NCBI GenBank assembly: GCA_946482005.1 | Contig: CAMLPV010000015.1 | Span: 1-61,063, forward strand | DNA: 61,063 bases | Origin: an uncultured Gilliamella sp. | GTDB taxonomy: Bacteria > Pseudomonadota > Gammaproteobacteria > Enterobacterales > Orbaceae | Reading direction: 5' to 3' | In this document: in pieces, positions 1 through 8,774 of the stretch | How the letters are laid out: each line of letters starts with the position of its first letter | Position numbering within the stretch: the first letter of the stretch is position 1 | Made by a program: the position numbers and the translations under genes | Notes under the pieces: model-generated | What the model was told of the DNA's origin: nothing | What the model saw: only the letters and a program-made list of their open reading frames with translations | Databases searched by the model: none

Positions 1-258
1 GATGTGGCTAAATCTAAAGCTCCAAATTCACAAGTAGCGGGTAAAGCGACAGTGTTTATCTTCCCAGATTTAAATACTGGTAATACCACTTACAAAGCGG
101 TACAGCGATCAGCTGATCTTGTCTCAATTGGTCCTATGTTGCAAGGTATGCGTAAACCTGTGAACGATCTATCACGTGGCGCTTTAGTTGACGATATCGT
201 TTATACTATTGCATTAACAGCGATTCAATCCGCTCAAGAACAAAATGCTAGCAAATAG
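1..258 (+). CDS. pta: phosphate acetyltransferase, C-terminal end (partial)
   Basis: Only the last 85 codons are present; the frame is open through base 1, so the gene begins outside the window. The residues ([20 protein letters not shown], then the [20 protein letters not shown] segment) match the C-terminal catalytic domain of Pta, which interconverts acetyl-CoA and acetyl phosphate in the cytoplasmic acetate overflow pathway. It is followed by a clear hairpin terminator, so it ends a transcription unit. The first ATG/GTG in this frame is internal and should not be taken as a start. Confidence 0.93.
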   Translation, partial: DVAKSKAPNSQVAGKATVFIFPDLNTGNTTYKAVQRSADLVSIGPMLQGMRKPVNDLSRGALVDDIVYTIALTAIQSAQEQNASK

Positions 259-280
259 TTAAAATCTATGTTTTAATTTA

Positions 281-309
281 TGAGAGGTTTTTCTATAACC
301 TCTCAATTT
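281..309 (+). terminator. intrinsic terminator of pta
   Basis: A 9-bp perfect stem (TGAGAGGTT at 281-289 pairing with AACCTCTCA at 297-305) with a 7-nt loop is followed by a short T-rich stretch, 22 bases after the pta stop. Confidence 0.75.
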
Positions 310-629
310 TCCTGTCTCACAAGTCTTATCATTTTTATAAATGACAAAATTAGTTAAGGATGATGTAAGTTTTACATTGTTTAATGCTGTTTTTTGATCT
401 TATTCTCATAATTATTGAATATTTTTTGGTTAATATTTAAATAATTTTTTATTTGTAACCTATATTTCTGTAATTAAATCATGTGGTTACATTTGCTGTT
501 ATGCCTCACCTCTTTAATTATTTAATTAAAAAAATGACGGTTTTGCGTCTCTATTTCTACATTAAAAAATTAGGTTTTATTTTTCCAAATAGATCAATTT
601 CTCATTAATTTTACAAAAGGTAGAACGAA
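310..629. other. AT-rich spacer upstream of the autotransporter locus
   Basis: About 320 bases without a supportable gene. Very AT-rich with several TATAAT-like hexamers, so the promoter of the following two-gene unit should lie here, but none is clear enough to name. An AGG-containing ribosome-binding sequence precedes the ATG at 630. Confidence 0.4.
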
Positions 630-1106
630 ATGAATTGTCTTAATCATGACTCCATAAGAGTTATTGCACCAAATATATATCATGACACCTCATGGAATGA
701 GGCAGAAGTATTAGGTGCTATGGTTTGGTTGTGGAACAGAAACTCATATTACCGAAATGCTGCCATAAACTCGGCGGTGGAAACATTACTACCTATCATT
801 CAGTCTAAAAATTTCATTTTACTCATTAAAAATAACCGACCCTTGGGTTATCTCAATTGGGCTTATTTGAACTCAGATGAAGAATGGCAATATTTAAATA
901 AAACTGATAGTTATATAAATTTTGTTCAATGCAATACCAAAGATGATAGCAAAAATTTATGGCTTTTATCTTTTTTCTGTCCATTTGGATTGAATGAATC
1001 TCTCTTAATGAAATCAATATGTAAAAAAGTCCTAAAAAATAATCTCTGCTTTTTTGGTTATCACAAATCGAAAACAAAAACTGTCGTAAAAAAAGTTCAA
1101 TGTTAG
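630..1106 (+). CDS. HlyC-like toxin-activating lysine acyltransferase homologue, probably catalytically inactive
   Basis: The 158 residues align along their length with HlyC-type acyltransferases, which transfer fatty acyl chains from acyl-ACP to lysines of RTX toxins. Landmarks are EVLGAMVWLW (residues 26-35), PLGYLNWAYL (71-80) and the CPFG block (117-120). The two catalytic residues known for E. coli HlyC (His23, Asp92) fall on Tyr41 (in NSYYRN) and Ser114 (in WLLSFF), so the ordinary reaction is unlikely. It starts 19 bases before the autotransporter and almost certainly shares its mRNA, so the autotransporter is the natural partner. No RTX toxin or type I secretion gene is nearby. Family assignment is fairly secure. 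The role is unknown: a binding or chaperone function, or an alternative active site, are possibilities. Confidence 0.72.
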   Translation: MNCLNHDSIRVIAPNIYHDTSWNEAEVLGAMVWLWNRNSYYRNAAINSAVETLLPIIQSKNFILLIKNNRPLGYLNWAYLNSDEEWQYLNKTDSYINFVQCNTKDDSKNLWLLSFFCPFGLNESLLMKSICKKVLKNNLCFFGYHKSKTKTVVKKVQC

Positions 1107-1125
1107 AGTCTATAAGGATTAAATT

Positions 1126-4100
1126 ATGAATCGAATATACCAAACTAAATATAATTTTATTACTGGTACTAGCATAGTTTGTTCTGAATTGACACGACGT
1201 GTTAGTAAAGTAATGATAACGGTTTCAATTTTGTCTGCCTCCGCCTCGTCTTTTGCGTTAGATTGTACACCGAGTGCTAATGGATCATATTTAGTCGGTC
1301 AAAATAACCCTAGTTGCAATAATATAAAGGAGGCAACTGTAACGCAAACAGGTAATGCAAGTTTCTATATTTTAACAAGGAGTAAATTACATGAACAACT
1401 TAATGTTGGTGATACAACCCTTACTGCAAATGTCAGAGGCGATTATACCGGTTTAGGTAACCAATATACTTATGGTGTTTACGGTAGTTCAATTAATGCT
1501 GGTAATTTAAATTTCACTATTAATAACAATGGTAATGTGTTGGGGTTGATTACCTACAACAACGTCGATATAACCGCTAAAGATGTTGCATTAAATATAA
1601 ACGATAATTATACCCGTGGTCAAAACTCTAGTGGTGGGGTTGAAGCTTATGGAATATTAGCTGGCTCAGCCGTTAATTCAGCTGAAGGAAACACCTATAA
1701 TGGTAAATATAGCACAATTACAGTAGATAAACTGACAATCAATCAAACAACATCAGGAGGTAAAACTTCACCGTTATTAAATAATGGTATTCGCGCTATT
1801 CAAGGTGCATATACTAATAGCGGCGATGGTTCAACCGGCCGAGTTATTGTTAATGATGATTTGGATATGACGTTGACAGGTAATCGTGCTGTAGGTATTT
1901 ATGTATCTGGTAATGCAAGCAATTATAAGGGAGCCAACGAGACAGGTTCTAATGGTCAATTGACGCCAATAGTGATTTTAAAAGGTGCTAAAAATAGTAT
2001 TGTTTTGAATAAAGGTAGTGATAGTTCATCACTAGATTGGGACAGTAGTGGTATTAAATTAGGTAAGACACGTAATATGGGGGAAGGCCCCGGTATTTTA
2101 GAATCTCACGGCGAACTCACCATTGATACGACTAATGCTTTAAATGGTTCTGGTATTAAAATGGTGCGAAATTCTTTATTAAAAGCTGATTATGATGCTA
2201 GTTCGACAATTATCAAAACCAATGGTTATGCACTTGAGATAGGTACTCATGATGATACTACTTCAAATGGCGAGTTTGAACAAGCTGCCTCACATAATGT
2301 TAGTGCCAGCTTTAAAAATGCCATATTTACTACTAATGGTACCAGTGCTGATCCTGTTATTAGTGGTTCGGTCGGTCGTAAAGATTTAATATTTGTCGAT
2401 CAAGGGCAAGTCAATACCGTTTTATCTTTCAGTGGTGATAAAACAGATCTTACGGCAAATGATGCTGGTTATATTATCAATGTGAGTGGCAATTATACCG
2501 CTCCTGGATATCAATTCTTTTCTAACACTTATGATCAAACTGGTGATGAACAGAACCATGATGCCTATCAAGCGTCATCGGTTACCTTTAATGCTTCTGA
2601 TAAAGGTAGTATGACTGGGCTAGTTTATAAAGGTTTAGTTAAAACTGAAGAGGGTGAAGTATTAGATACCGATAAAACACCATCACTTAATTTAAACTTA
2701 AATAATGGTTTTACTTGGAATTTGAAAGCAAATGGCGCTAATAAAACCGCATTATTTGATAATTTGACCTTAGCCAATGGCGCAGTACTTAATGCGGCAT
2801 TTGATAATGCCGGCGATAATGAATTTGTTTTACAAGGCAATGTTACCAATGATGGTGGCATTATCAGTATGGATAACCGTTCACATGGAGAATATAATGA
2901 TATTTTAACCATTCAAGGTAACTATTTTGCATCCAATAATGCGATAGTTAAGATGAATACATTATGGAATAATCCAAGTGATACTTATGCAAACAGTTCG
3001 CAATCAGACTTACTGAAAATTATGGGTGATGTTAACGGTTTGACCAAAATCATACCTGTTGATATCAATGGTGATGAAAATGTTATTGATGGCAATATAC
3101 ATCAAGTTGCTACCGTATTGAATAGTACACCGATTATTAAGATAGAAAAAACAAACAACAAAAACAATTTTACTGGAGATGCTCAAACCAAAGGAGCGAC
3201 TGAAATTCAATTAGCAAAACGCCAAACAGCTAATGGTGATGAATACTATTGGACGATGGAGGCTGCTAAGCCAGTAACTCCGCCAACACCACCGGGACCG
3301 CCATCGCCACCAGAACCGCCAACACCACCGGGACCGCCGTCGCCGCCAGAACCGCCAACACCACCGTCGCCGCCGTCACCACCGGAACCACCATCACCAC
3401 CAGTGCCTCCGGCGCCACCCAAAAAAGTGATTTATTCACATGCAGTGGCCGGATATGTTTCAATGCCACGAGTAAACCAAGAGCAAGGTTTATTAAGTAT
3501 TGGTACTTTGCATGAACGTAGAGGTAGCTATACTAATTTTAATTTAGCAAATTGTAGTACCTGTGATAACTATCTAAGTGAAACATGGGGAAGAATATTA
3601 GGAAAACATCTAAAATTAGATGGGAAAAAACGGCTGAATTTAGAAACTGATGTCTATGGATTACAACTTGGTCATGATCTAGTAAATAATTTATTTGCCG
3701 ATGGTAGTCACAATTATATCGGTGCCTATTTTTCATATACCAAAGCCAATACTGATTTTTCCGATAAATATCGTGCTGTTAATGGTTTAATTGCTCATAA
3801 CAAAAAAACAGGTAAAGGTACCTCGGAAGCATTTAGCCTTGGATTAACTAATACTTATTTTTCAGTTGATAATAGTTACATCGATTTAGTTGGCCAATTC
3901 TCGGCATTACGAAACAAATATGATGCGCATAAAAGCACTAGTTCAATTCACCAAAATGGCTTTGCTGTAGCGGTTTCCGCAGAAGCTGGATATGCCTTTA
4001 ATTTTGGCCAAAATAATATTAAGCAAAGTGATTGGTCAATGGAACCACAAATGCAATTTGTCTATCAATATATTGATTTGGATAACTTTAAGGATAAATA

Positions 4101-4431
4101 TCGAAGTGTGGATCAAAATAACCAAAAACTACTTCGTGGTCGCATGGGTGTTCGATTGGCTTACAATGACCTGGCGCAATCACAACAAATCTCTTCTTTT
4201 TATACTATAGCCAATGTTTGGCACGATTTTATTAAACCAAGTAGTATTGAAGTGGGTAGAGACCGTTTAAGTGAAAAATATAACAGTAGTTGGGGAGAAA
4301 TTGGTTTAGGCGCAAAAACACCAATAGTTAAAGATACCTATTTATATGGTGATGCGCGCTTCGAACATAATTTCAGTAGTGCTAAACATCAAGGTTATCG
4401 CGGTAATATTGGTGTTGAGCACAAATGGTAA
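1126..4431 (+). CDS. ESPR-type autotransporter adhesin (type Va secretion)
   Basis: A 1101-residue classical autotransporter. Residues 1-25 (MNRIYQTKYN... CSELTRR) form an extended signal peptide region, followed by a hydrophobic core and probable signal peptidase I cleavage after Ala44 (SSFA|LD). Residues 45-715 are an Asn/Gly/Ser/Thr-rich passenger of beta-helix character. Residues about 717-766 are a proline-rich linker. The C-terminal ~270 residues are a PF03797-like beta-barrel that begins near WGRILG and ends in HKW; the final residue is Trp rather than the commoner Phe. The passenger should be exposed at the outer surface as an adhesin or similar; no protease motif was seen. It follows the HlyC-like gene by 19 bases with a GGA ribosome-binding site between them. 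Substrate or receptor is unknown. Confidence 0.88.
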   Translation: MNRIYQTKYNFITGTSIVCSELTRRVSKVMITVSILSASASSFALDCTPSANGSYLVGQNNPSCNNIKEATVTQTGNASFYILTRSKLHEQLNVGDTTLTANVRGDYTGLGNQYTYGVYGSSINAGNLNFTINNNGNVLGLITYNNVDITAKDVALNINDNYTRGQNSSGGVEAYGILAGSAVNSAEGNTYNGKYSTITVDKLTINQTTSGGKTSPLLNNGIRAIQGAYTNSGDGSTGRVIVNDDLDMTLTGNRAVGIYVSGNASNYKGANETGSNGQLTPIVILKGAKNSIVLNKGSDSSSLDWDSSGIKLGKTRNMGEGPGILESHGELTIDTTNALNGSGIKMVRNSLLKADYDASSTIIKTNGYALEIGTHDDTTSNGEFEQAASHNVSASFKNAIFTTNGTSADPVISGSVGRKDLIFVDQGQVNTVLSFSGDKTDLTANDAGYIINVSGNYTAPGYQFFSNTYDQTGDEQNHDAYQASSVTFNASDKGSMTGLVYKGLVKTEEGEVLDTDKTPSLNLNLNNGFTWNLKANGANKTALFDNLTLANGAVLNAAFDNAGDNEFVLQGNVTNDGGIISMDNRSHGEYNDILTIQGNYFASNNAIVKMNTLWNNPSDTYANSSQSDLLKIMGDVNGLTKIIPVDINGDENVIDGNIHQVATVLNSTPIIKIEKTNNKNNFTGDAQTKGATEIQLAKRQTANGDEYYWTMEAAKPVTPPTPPGPPSPPEPPTPPGPPSPPEPPTPPSPPSPPEPPSPPVPPAPPKKVIYSHAVAGYVSMPRVNQEQGLLSIGTLHERRGSYTNFNLANCSTCDNYLSETWGRILGKHLKLDGKKRLNLETDVYGLQLGHDLVNNLFADGSHNYIGAYFSYTKANTDFSDKYRAVNGLIAHNKKTGKGTSEAFSLGLTNTYFSVDNSYIDLVGQFSALRNKYDAHKSTSSIHQNGFAVAVSAEAGYAFNFGQNNIKQSDWSMEPQMQFVYQYIDLDNFKDKYRSVDQNNQKLLRGRMGVRLAYNDLAQSQQISSFYTIANVWHDFIKPSSIEVGRDRLSEKYNSSWGEIGLGAKTPIVKDTYLYGDARFEHNFSSAKHQGYRGNIGVEHKW
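3283..3414 (+). repeat. 36-bp tandem repeat encoding the proline-rich linker
   Basis: Three to four copies of a 36-base unit (12 residues, roughly PTPPGPPSPPEP) inside the autotransporter gene, at about 3283-3318, 3319-3354 and 3355-3390, then a decayed partial copy. The stretch is markedly GC-rich against the AT-rich surroundings. It separates passenger from barrel as a stiff stalk. Copy number could vary in frame without disrupting the protein. Confidence 0.8.
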
Positions 4432-4462
4432 GACATAAAATTGCTTAGTTTTATCTATTTAT

Positions 4463-4508
4463 ATATACGTAGTAATTTGCTCCATAGTTGCTACGTATAT
4501 ATTTTTTT
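4463..4508 (+). terminator. terminator of the autotransporter unit
   Basis: A 10-bp perfect stem (ATATACGTAG at 4463-4472 with CTACGTATAT at 4491-4500) is followed by a T-run. It lies 32 bases after the autotransporter stop. Confidence 0.7.
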
Positions 4509-4730
4509 TATTATTCATAAACTATTTTCAAAAATTTTCCACAACTCTTACTTCACATGTCTATTAAATTATCTCCATTACGCAGTTCATTTCTCGAAGT
4601 AAGTTATCGATCTATTAATACATAGACACAATATACAAAAAAAATACTGCTACGCTATTTAAGCATAATAATTAGATGATACAATAGCCTCCAATTTTTA
4701 TATTAGCCCATATTTTAGGAATTAAGATTG

Positions 4731-6314
4731 ATGAATAAAGACATCCACCAACAGCGTATATTGATTTTGGATTTTGGTTCACAAGTAACGCAATTAATTG
4801 CTCGACGAGTTCGCGAAATAGGTGTGTATTGTGAACTGTGGCCATGGGATGTTTCGGAAGAGAAAATTAAACAGTTTAATCCTAAAGGTATCATTTTATC
4901 GGGTGGTCCGGAAAGTACTACCGAGCAAAATAGCCCTAGAGCACCGCAATACGTGTTTAACGCAGGCGTGCCTGTGTTAGGTATCTGTTACGGTATGCAA
5001 ACGATGGCGATCCAGTTAGGTAAGGGCGGGCAAGTTACAGCATCTAATCAACGTGAGTTTGGTTATGCTAAAGTTGATATTGTTGCAAAATCCAAATTAA
5101 CAGAGGGTATTTTAGATAGCACGAGTGATGCGGGTATTGAGCAACTCGATGTTTGGATGAGTCATGGTGATAAAGTCACTGCTTTACCTGACACATTTAC
5201 CGTAATCGGTCAAACAGAAACCTGTCCATTTGCCATTATGGCAAATGACGAAAAACAGTTTTATGGTGTACAGTTCCATCCAGAGGTAACCCATACTGTT
5301 AAAGGATTTGAATTATTACAACGTTTTGTAATTGATATTTGTCATTGTGAAAAATTATGGACACCATCTTCTATTATCACTGATGCGGTGGCCCGTATCA
5401 AAGAGAAGGTGGGCAAGGATAAAGTATTATTAGGTCTTTCTGGTGGCGTTGATTCATCTGTTACCGCACTTTTATTACATCAAGCCATCGGCGATCAGCT
5501 AACTTGCGTTTTTGTGGATCAGGGTTTACTACGTTTAAATGAAGCACAGCAAGTAATGGAGATGTTTGGTGATAAATTTGGTTTAAATATTATTGCGGTT
5601 AATGCTGAAGATCGCTTTATGGCAGCACTAAAAGGTGAAGCAGATCCTGAAGCTAAACGTAAAATCATTGGCCGAGAGTTTGTTGCAGTTTTTGATGAAG
5701 AAGCAGCAAAACTTAAAGATGTAAAATGGCTTGCTCAAGGGACTATTTATCCTGATGTTATTGAATCTGCGGCGGCTAACACCGGTAAAGCCCATGTCAT
5801 CAAATCTCACCACAATGTCGGTGGATTACCAGAAGATATGAAAATGGGTTTAGTTGAACCGTTACGTGAATTATTCAAAGACGAAGTACGTAAAGTCGGT
5901 CTGGAACTCGGTTTACCATACGATATGCTATATCGTCATCCATTCCCTGGACCGGGTTTAGGCGTACGTGTATTAGGTGAAGTGAAAAAAGAATATTGTG
6001 ATTTATTAAGGCAAGCTGATGCGATTTTTATCGAAGAACTCTATAAAGCTGATTTATATCACAAAGTTAGCCAAGCCTTTACCGTATTTTTACCGGTACG
6101 CTCGGTTGGCGTTATGGGCGATGGCCGTCGCTATGATTGGGTTGTCTCACTGCGTGCGGTTGAAACCATCGACTTCATGACCGCCCATTGGGCGCATCTT
6201 CCTTACGACTTTTTAGGAAGAGTATCAAACCGTATCATCAACGAAGTTAATGGTATATCTCGAGTGGTCTATGATATCAGCGGAAAACCGCCTGCGACTA
6301 TTGAGTGGGAATAA
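4731..6314 (+). CDS. guaA: GMP synthase (glutamine-hydrolysing)
   Basis: 527 residues, near the 525 of E. coli GuaA and highly similar throughout. The N-terminal class I glutamine amidotransferase domain has the nucleophile in GICYGMQT and the FHPEVTH His-Glu pair. The ATP-pyrophosphatase domain has the P-loop LSGGVDSS. The C-terminal dimerisation domain ends PPATIEWE. The enzyme aminates XMP to GMP in the cytoplasm. The ATG at 4731 is preferred to the in-frame TTG at 4728 because TTAGGA lies at optimal spacing. guaB is not upstream, so it is not the usual guaBA operon. Its 3' end is the boundary of accessory DNA and is repeated at 8118-8288. Confidence 0.98.
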   Translation: MNKDIHQQRILILDFGSQVTQLIARRVREIGVYCELWPWDVSEEKIKQFNPKGIILSGGPESTTEQNSPRAPQYVFNAGVPVLGICYGMQTMAIQLGKGGQVTASNQREFGYAKVDIVAKSKLTEGILDSTSDAGIEQLDVWMSHGDKVTALPDTFTVIGQTETCPFAIMANDEKQFYGVQFHPEVTHTVKGFELLQRFVIDICHCEKLWTPSSIITDAVARIKEKVGKDKVLLGLSGGVDSSVTALLLHQAIGDQLTCVFVDQGLLRLNEAQQVMEMFGDKFGLNIIAVNAEDRFMAALKGEADPEAKRKIIGREFVAVFDEEAAKLKDVKWLAQGTIYPDVIESAAANTGKAHVIKSHHNVGGLPEDMKMGLVEPLRELFKDEVRKVGLELGLPYDMLYRHPFPGPGLGVRVLGEVKKEYCDLLRQADAIFIEELYKADLYHKVSQAFTVFLPVRSVGVMGDGRRYDWVVSLRAVETIDFMTAHWAHLPYDFLGRVSNRIINEVNGISRVVYDISGKPPATIEWE

Positions 6315-6365
6315 TGTTCTCTTTTTGTTATTAATATAAATCAATATTTAAAAAGCCAGTGATAT
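6195..6365 (+). repeat. 171-bp direct repeat, copy 1 (guaA 3' end and terminator arm)
   Basis: This segment covers the last 40 codons of guaA, the stop and the following spacer. It recurs at 8118-8288 (offset 1923) with one mismatch seen (C at 6205, T at 8128). The two copies bracket the hipBA genes, as expected for an element inserted at the guaA 3' end that carries its own copy of the gene end. Confidence 0.92.
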
Positions 6366-6382
6366 AATTTCTGGCTTTTTAA
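6350..6382 (+). terminator. guaA terminator
   Basis: AAAAAGCCAG (6350-6359) pairs with CTGGCTTTTT (6371-6380) around an 11-nt loop. The U-run works on both strands, so it may also end the converging hipA transcript. Confidence 0.82.
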
Positions 6383-6401
6383 TAATACTAAAAAAATCTA
6401 T

Positions 6402-7637
6402 TTATTTTAAATTGTTAACATTCTCTTTTATTTTTTTATCTATCTGATTAATAGTTTGTTTTCGAATATCACCATGACATAAAGCATGCTGCTTAAAAGT
6501 CAAAGCTTTAGAAATAACAATATCAATAAGATGATTACATTTGTTTATGTCTAATGCAGAATCTTTTATTAGCTTTATCACATCTTGTTTGGTTGGACAC
6601 TTTGCCTCGCCCATTACCGCCATTTGATGGTAACCGTTAGGACCTTCGTTAAAGGTTAGGTCATAAGCAGGCGAAATATGCCATTGTTGATTTTTATCCA
6701 TCATAAATGAAAAATTTTTAGTATGATCATCGCGGTTATTAAAAATGATATTAAAAAGGATACGTAATAACATGGTATACACTTCTTGTTTATTTTGCGT
6801 AATTGCACGAGTAAGTCTTAATAAATCCCTATAATCAAAATTAGCTATACGAAAATTTAAGTCAAGTGCTCCAGCAACTGTCAATAAAGGTATCCTCAAC
6901 CCTTCATTAGTTCGATCAAAACGCTTAATTGCAAATGCTGAATATTTTTTATCAAGATTAAAGTATTGTGTGGATGGAACAGTAATTCCAATATCCCGGG
7001 CTAAATTTGAATAGATATTTTCTATGGCACATACTTCTAAATGATCTTGTTTCGCAGGAAATTTAACTAACCAATCTTCACCGGTTGCAGTTGCTTCAGT
7101 ACTTATATGCTTTGTTTCGGTGTTATAACGAACCATTGATTTAGGTCTAGCTCCTTGAGGCGAACCTCCTACCAAAACAAGCTGTTGTAATGCATCAGTA
7201 TCTTTATCATTTACCACCTGCTGTATATGATTTGATAATTGTGCTAAACCCAGTAAATGATCATGATCGTTTGCTATTAACTCTGCCGGAACAAAAGAGA
7301 GTGCGCCTATCGCACGATCGCCAACCAATGCTAAACGTTGTAAAGGTGTTATTTGGTGGGCAGGGATGTTATGTACTTTCAACAAAAATCTATCAACTAA
7401 CAATTTTCCCCATCCATCTGGTAGACAATCGGCAATAAAACCGGGTAAATTATCTTGATGTTTTGGAAAATCACTGAATAAACCTAGTGATAATGGTGTT
7501 TGTATTGGAGATAATTGAATATCGGATTCTAAAGCCTTTGTAGTAAACTCAAAATAGATCTTTTGATCCTTTTCGACTAACGTACCATAGTGTATGGATT
7601 TGCCCCAACCATTATAAAAAACATTTAATTTTTTCAT
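6402..7637 (-). CDS. hipA: HipA-family Ser/Thr kinase toxin
   Basis: 411 residues with HipA architecture. There is an N-terminal subdomain, a phosphate-binding loop VGGSPQGARPK (156-166), the VKFP lysine (Lys192), catalytic NNRDDHTKN (300-308, probable catalytic Asp304) and metal-binding SPAYDLTF (322-329). HipA of E. coli phosphorylates glutamyl-tRNA synthetase and induces growth arrest; the target here is unknown. It lies 23 bases downstream of hipB on the same strand, the usual antitoxin-toxin order, and converges on guaA. All catalytic motifs are intact. It sits between the two copies of the guaA-end repeat and is therefore cargo of an inserted segment. Confidence 0.9.
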   Translation of the reverse strand: MKKLNVFYNGWGKSIHYGTLVEKDQKIYFEFTTKALESDIQLSPIQTPLSLGLFSDFPKHQDNLPGFIADCLPDGWGKLLVDRFLLKVHNIPAHQITPLQRLALVGDRAIGALSFVPAELIANDHDHLLGLAQLSNHIQQVVNDKDTDALQQLVLVGGSPQGARPKSMVRYNTETKHISTEATATGEDWLVKFPAKQDHLEVCAIENIYSNLARDIGITVPSTQYFNLDKKYSAFAIKRFDRTNEGLRIPLLTVAGALDLNFRIANFDYRDLLRLTRAITQNKQEVYTMLLRILFNIIFNNRDDHTKNFSFMMDKNQQWHISPAYDLTFNEGPNGYHQMAVMGEAKCPTKQDVIKLIKDSALDINKCNHLIDIVISKALTFKQHALCHGDIRKQTINQIDKKIKENVNNLK

Positions 7638-7660
7638 AAAATCTCTTTAATTGCGATTCG

Positions 7661-7960
7661 TTACTTTCTTACACGTTGGCGTTGTTTTAATTGATAATCT
7701 TGCTCTAAATCAGCAATACTCGACATTTTTCTGAAAAAAAGCGGTGATAATTCTTGTACAGCACCTAACGCCATGACAATTTTGACAAAAGAATCTAAAG
7801 AGACACTTTGACCGTTTTCTAATCGTTGTATTGTCGAAAATCCAACATCAGCAGCAAAAGCTAACTCTTTTTGCGTCATATTCTTTGTTAAGCGATATTT
7901 TCTTAATCGAGTTGAAAGGATTTGAATGATTTCTATCTCAGTTGCTAAATTAAAATTCAT
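7661..7960 (-). CDS. hipB: HipB-like antitoxin, XRE-family repressor
   Basis: 99 residues with a helix-turn-helix of the XRE class at about 15-70 (LRKYRLTKNMTQKELAFAADVG, then STIQRLENGQSVSLDSFVKI). It is the expected antitoxin and autorepressor for the downstream HipA, which it should bind and neutralise. The promoter should lie in 7961-8060, where two similar TTTTTGA-(G/A)-TAATTA-like direct repeats occur about 45 bases apart and could be operators; they do not resemble the E. coli HipB site. A short charged tail ends the protein. Confidence 0.88.
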   Translation of the reverse strand: MNFNLATEIEIIQILSTRLRKYRLTKNMTQKELAFAADVGFSTIQRLENGQSVSLDSFVKIVMALGAVQELSPLFFRKMSSIADLEQDYQLKQRQRVRK

Positions 7961-8117
7961 TTGATTTACTATTAATTATTTATTTTTGAGTAATTATATC
8001 ATAAAAACATTAATAAATATTCATTTTTGAATTATTAAAATATGGGGTTGAACAATAGTAAAGTAATATAACTACGATCTGTCACTTACATAGTTAAAAT
8101 ATTTAAACCACCGAGTT

Positions 8118-8288
8118 CATCTTCCTTATGACTTTTTAGGAAGAGTATCAAACCGTATCATCAACGAAGTTAATGGTATATCTCGAGTGGTCTATGATAT
8201 CAGCGGAAAACCGCCTGCGACTATTGAGTGGGAATAATGTTCTCTTTTTGTTATTAATATAAATCAATATTTAAAAAGCCAGTGATAT
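8118..8288 (+). pseudogene. guaA 3'-end fragment (171-bp repeat, copy 2)
   Basis: Encodes the last ~40 residues of GuaA ([20 protein letters not shown] and on to the TAA at 8235-8237) plus 51 bases of downstream spacer, with no start or upstream portion. Identical to 6195-6365 except for one base. It is best read as the old guaA end, displaced when the hipBA segment inserted; a simple segmental duplication is the alternative. The unusual length and near-identity suggest a recent event or ongoing conversion. Confidence 0.9.
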
Positions 8289-8308
8289 CAATTGTATTGC
8301 TGGTTTTT
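8273..8308 (+). terminator. displaced guaA-type terminator
   Basis: AAAAGCCAG pairs with CTGGTTTTTT around a longer loop, directly after the repeated guaA end. It resembles the guaA terminator but the right arm has diverged. Confidence 0.55.
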
Positions 8309-8774
8309 TGCTTCTTTCAATCTATTAGATTTTATGAGGAAATCTGCATATTGATTGAAACCAAATTGAAAGTAAAAGATTATGATGATCAATAGCTAAC
8401 TTTATATTTAGTTAATAATGATACATAAACTAAGATTAGTTCAAGAATTAAGTGTTAGTAAATGTCCAGAACTTAAAGGTTTGCCTAATCTGCTAATATT
8501 CATATTGCTTTGTAAGAGAGTTTAATTAATTACATATAAGACAATGATTCATGCTCAAAAACGACCATTCTCAACAATCCATGCTCGATGGAGCTTGATA
8601 TAATTAAAAATATTTAATCAGTGATTAGAGTTATAATTGATGCAAAAGGCACTTTTTAGATAGAAACGTAGTTAGAACGGTTATTGAAATTTATCAATTA
8701 TAATTTCCCTATTTTGATATATTAATTAAAAATAGGGATTATTATAGAACGCTTTTTCTATGAAGACTGTTATA
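8309..8774. other. gene-free AT-rich segment left of the CBASS operon
   Basis: About 465 bases with only short, stop-interrupted reading frames. I looked here for integrase or excisionase remnants and found none. It includes the 3' untranslated region of the convergently oriented effector gene. Confidence 0.4.

Noticed and set aside
853..1143. A 96-codon minus-strand frame
   Set aside because: Antisense to the HlyC-like gene and the start of the autotransporter; no family resemblance.
3266..3469. A minus-strand frame with an alanine/valine repeat protein
   Set aside because: It is the reverse complement of the proline-repeat DNA of the autotransporter.
4728..4730. TTG start one codon before the guaA ATG
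   Set aside because: The ATG at 4731 has the better spacing from TTAGGA and matches the family start.
8309..8774. Possible integrase remnant beside the CBASS operon
   Set aside because: Translations on both strands gave only short unrelated fragments; no tyrosine-recombinase residues could be aligned.
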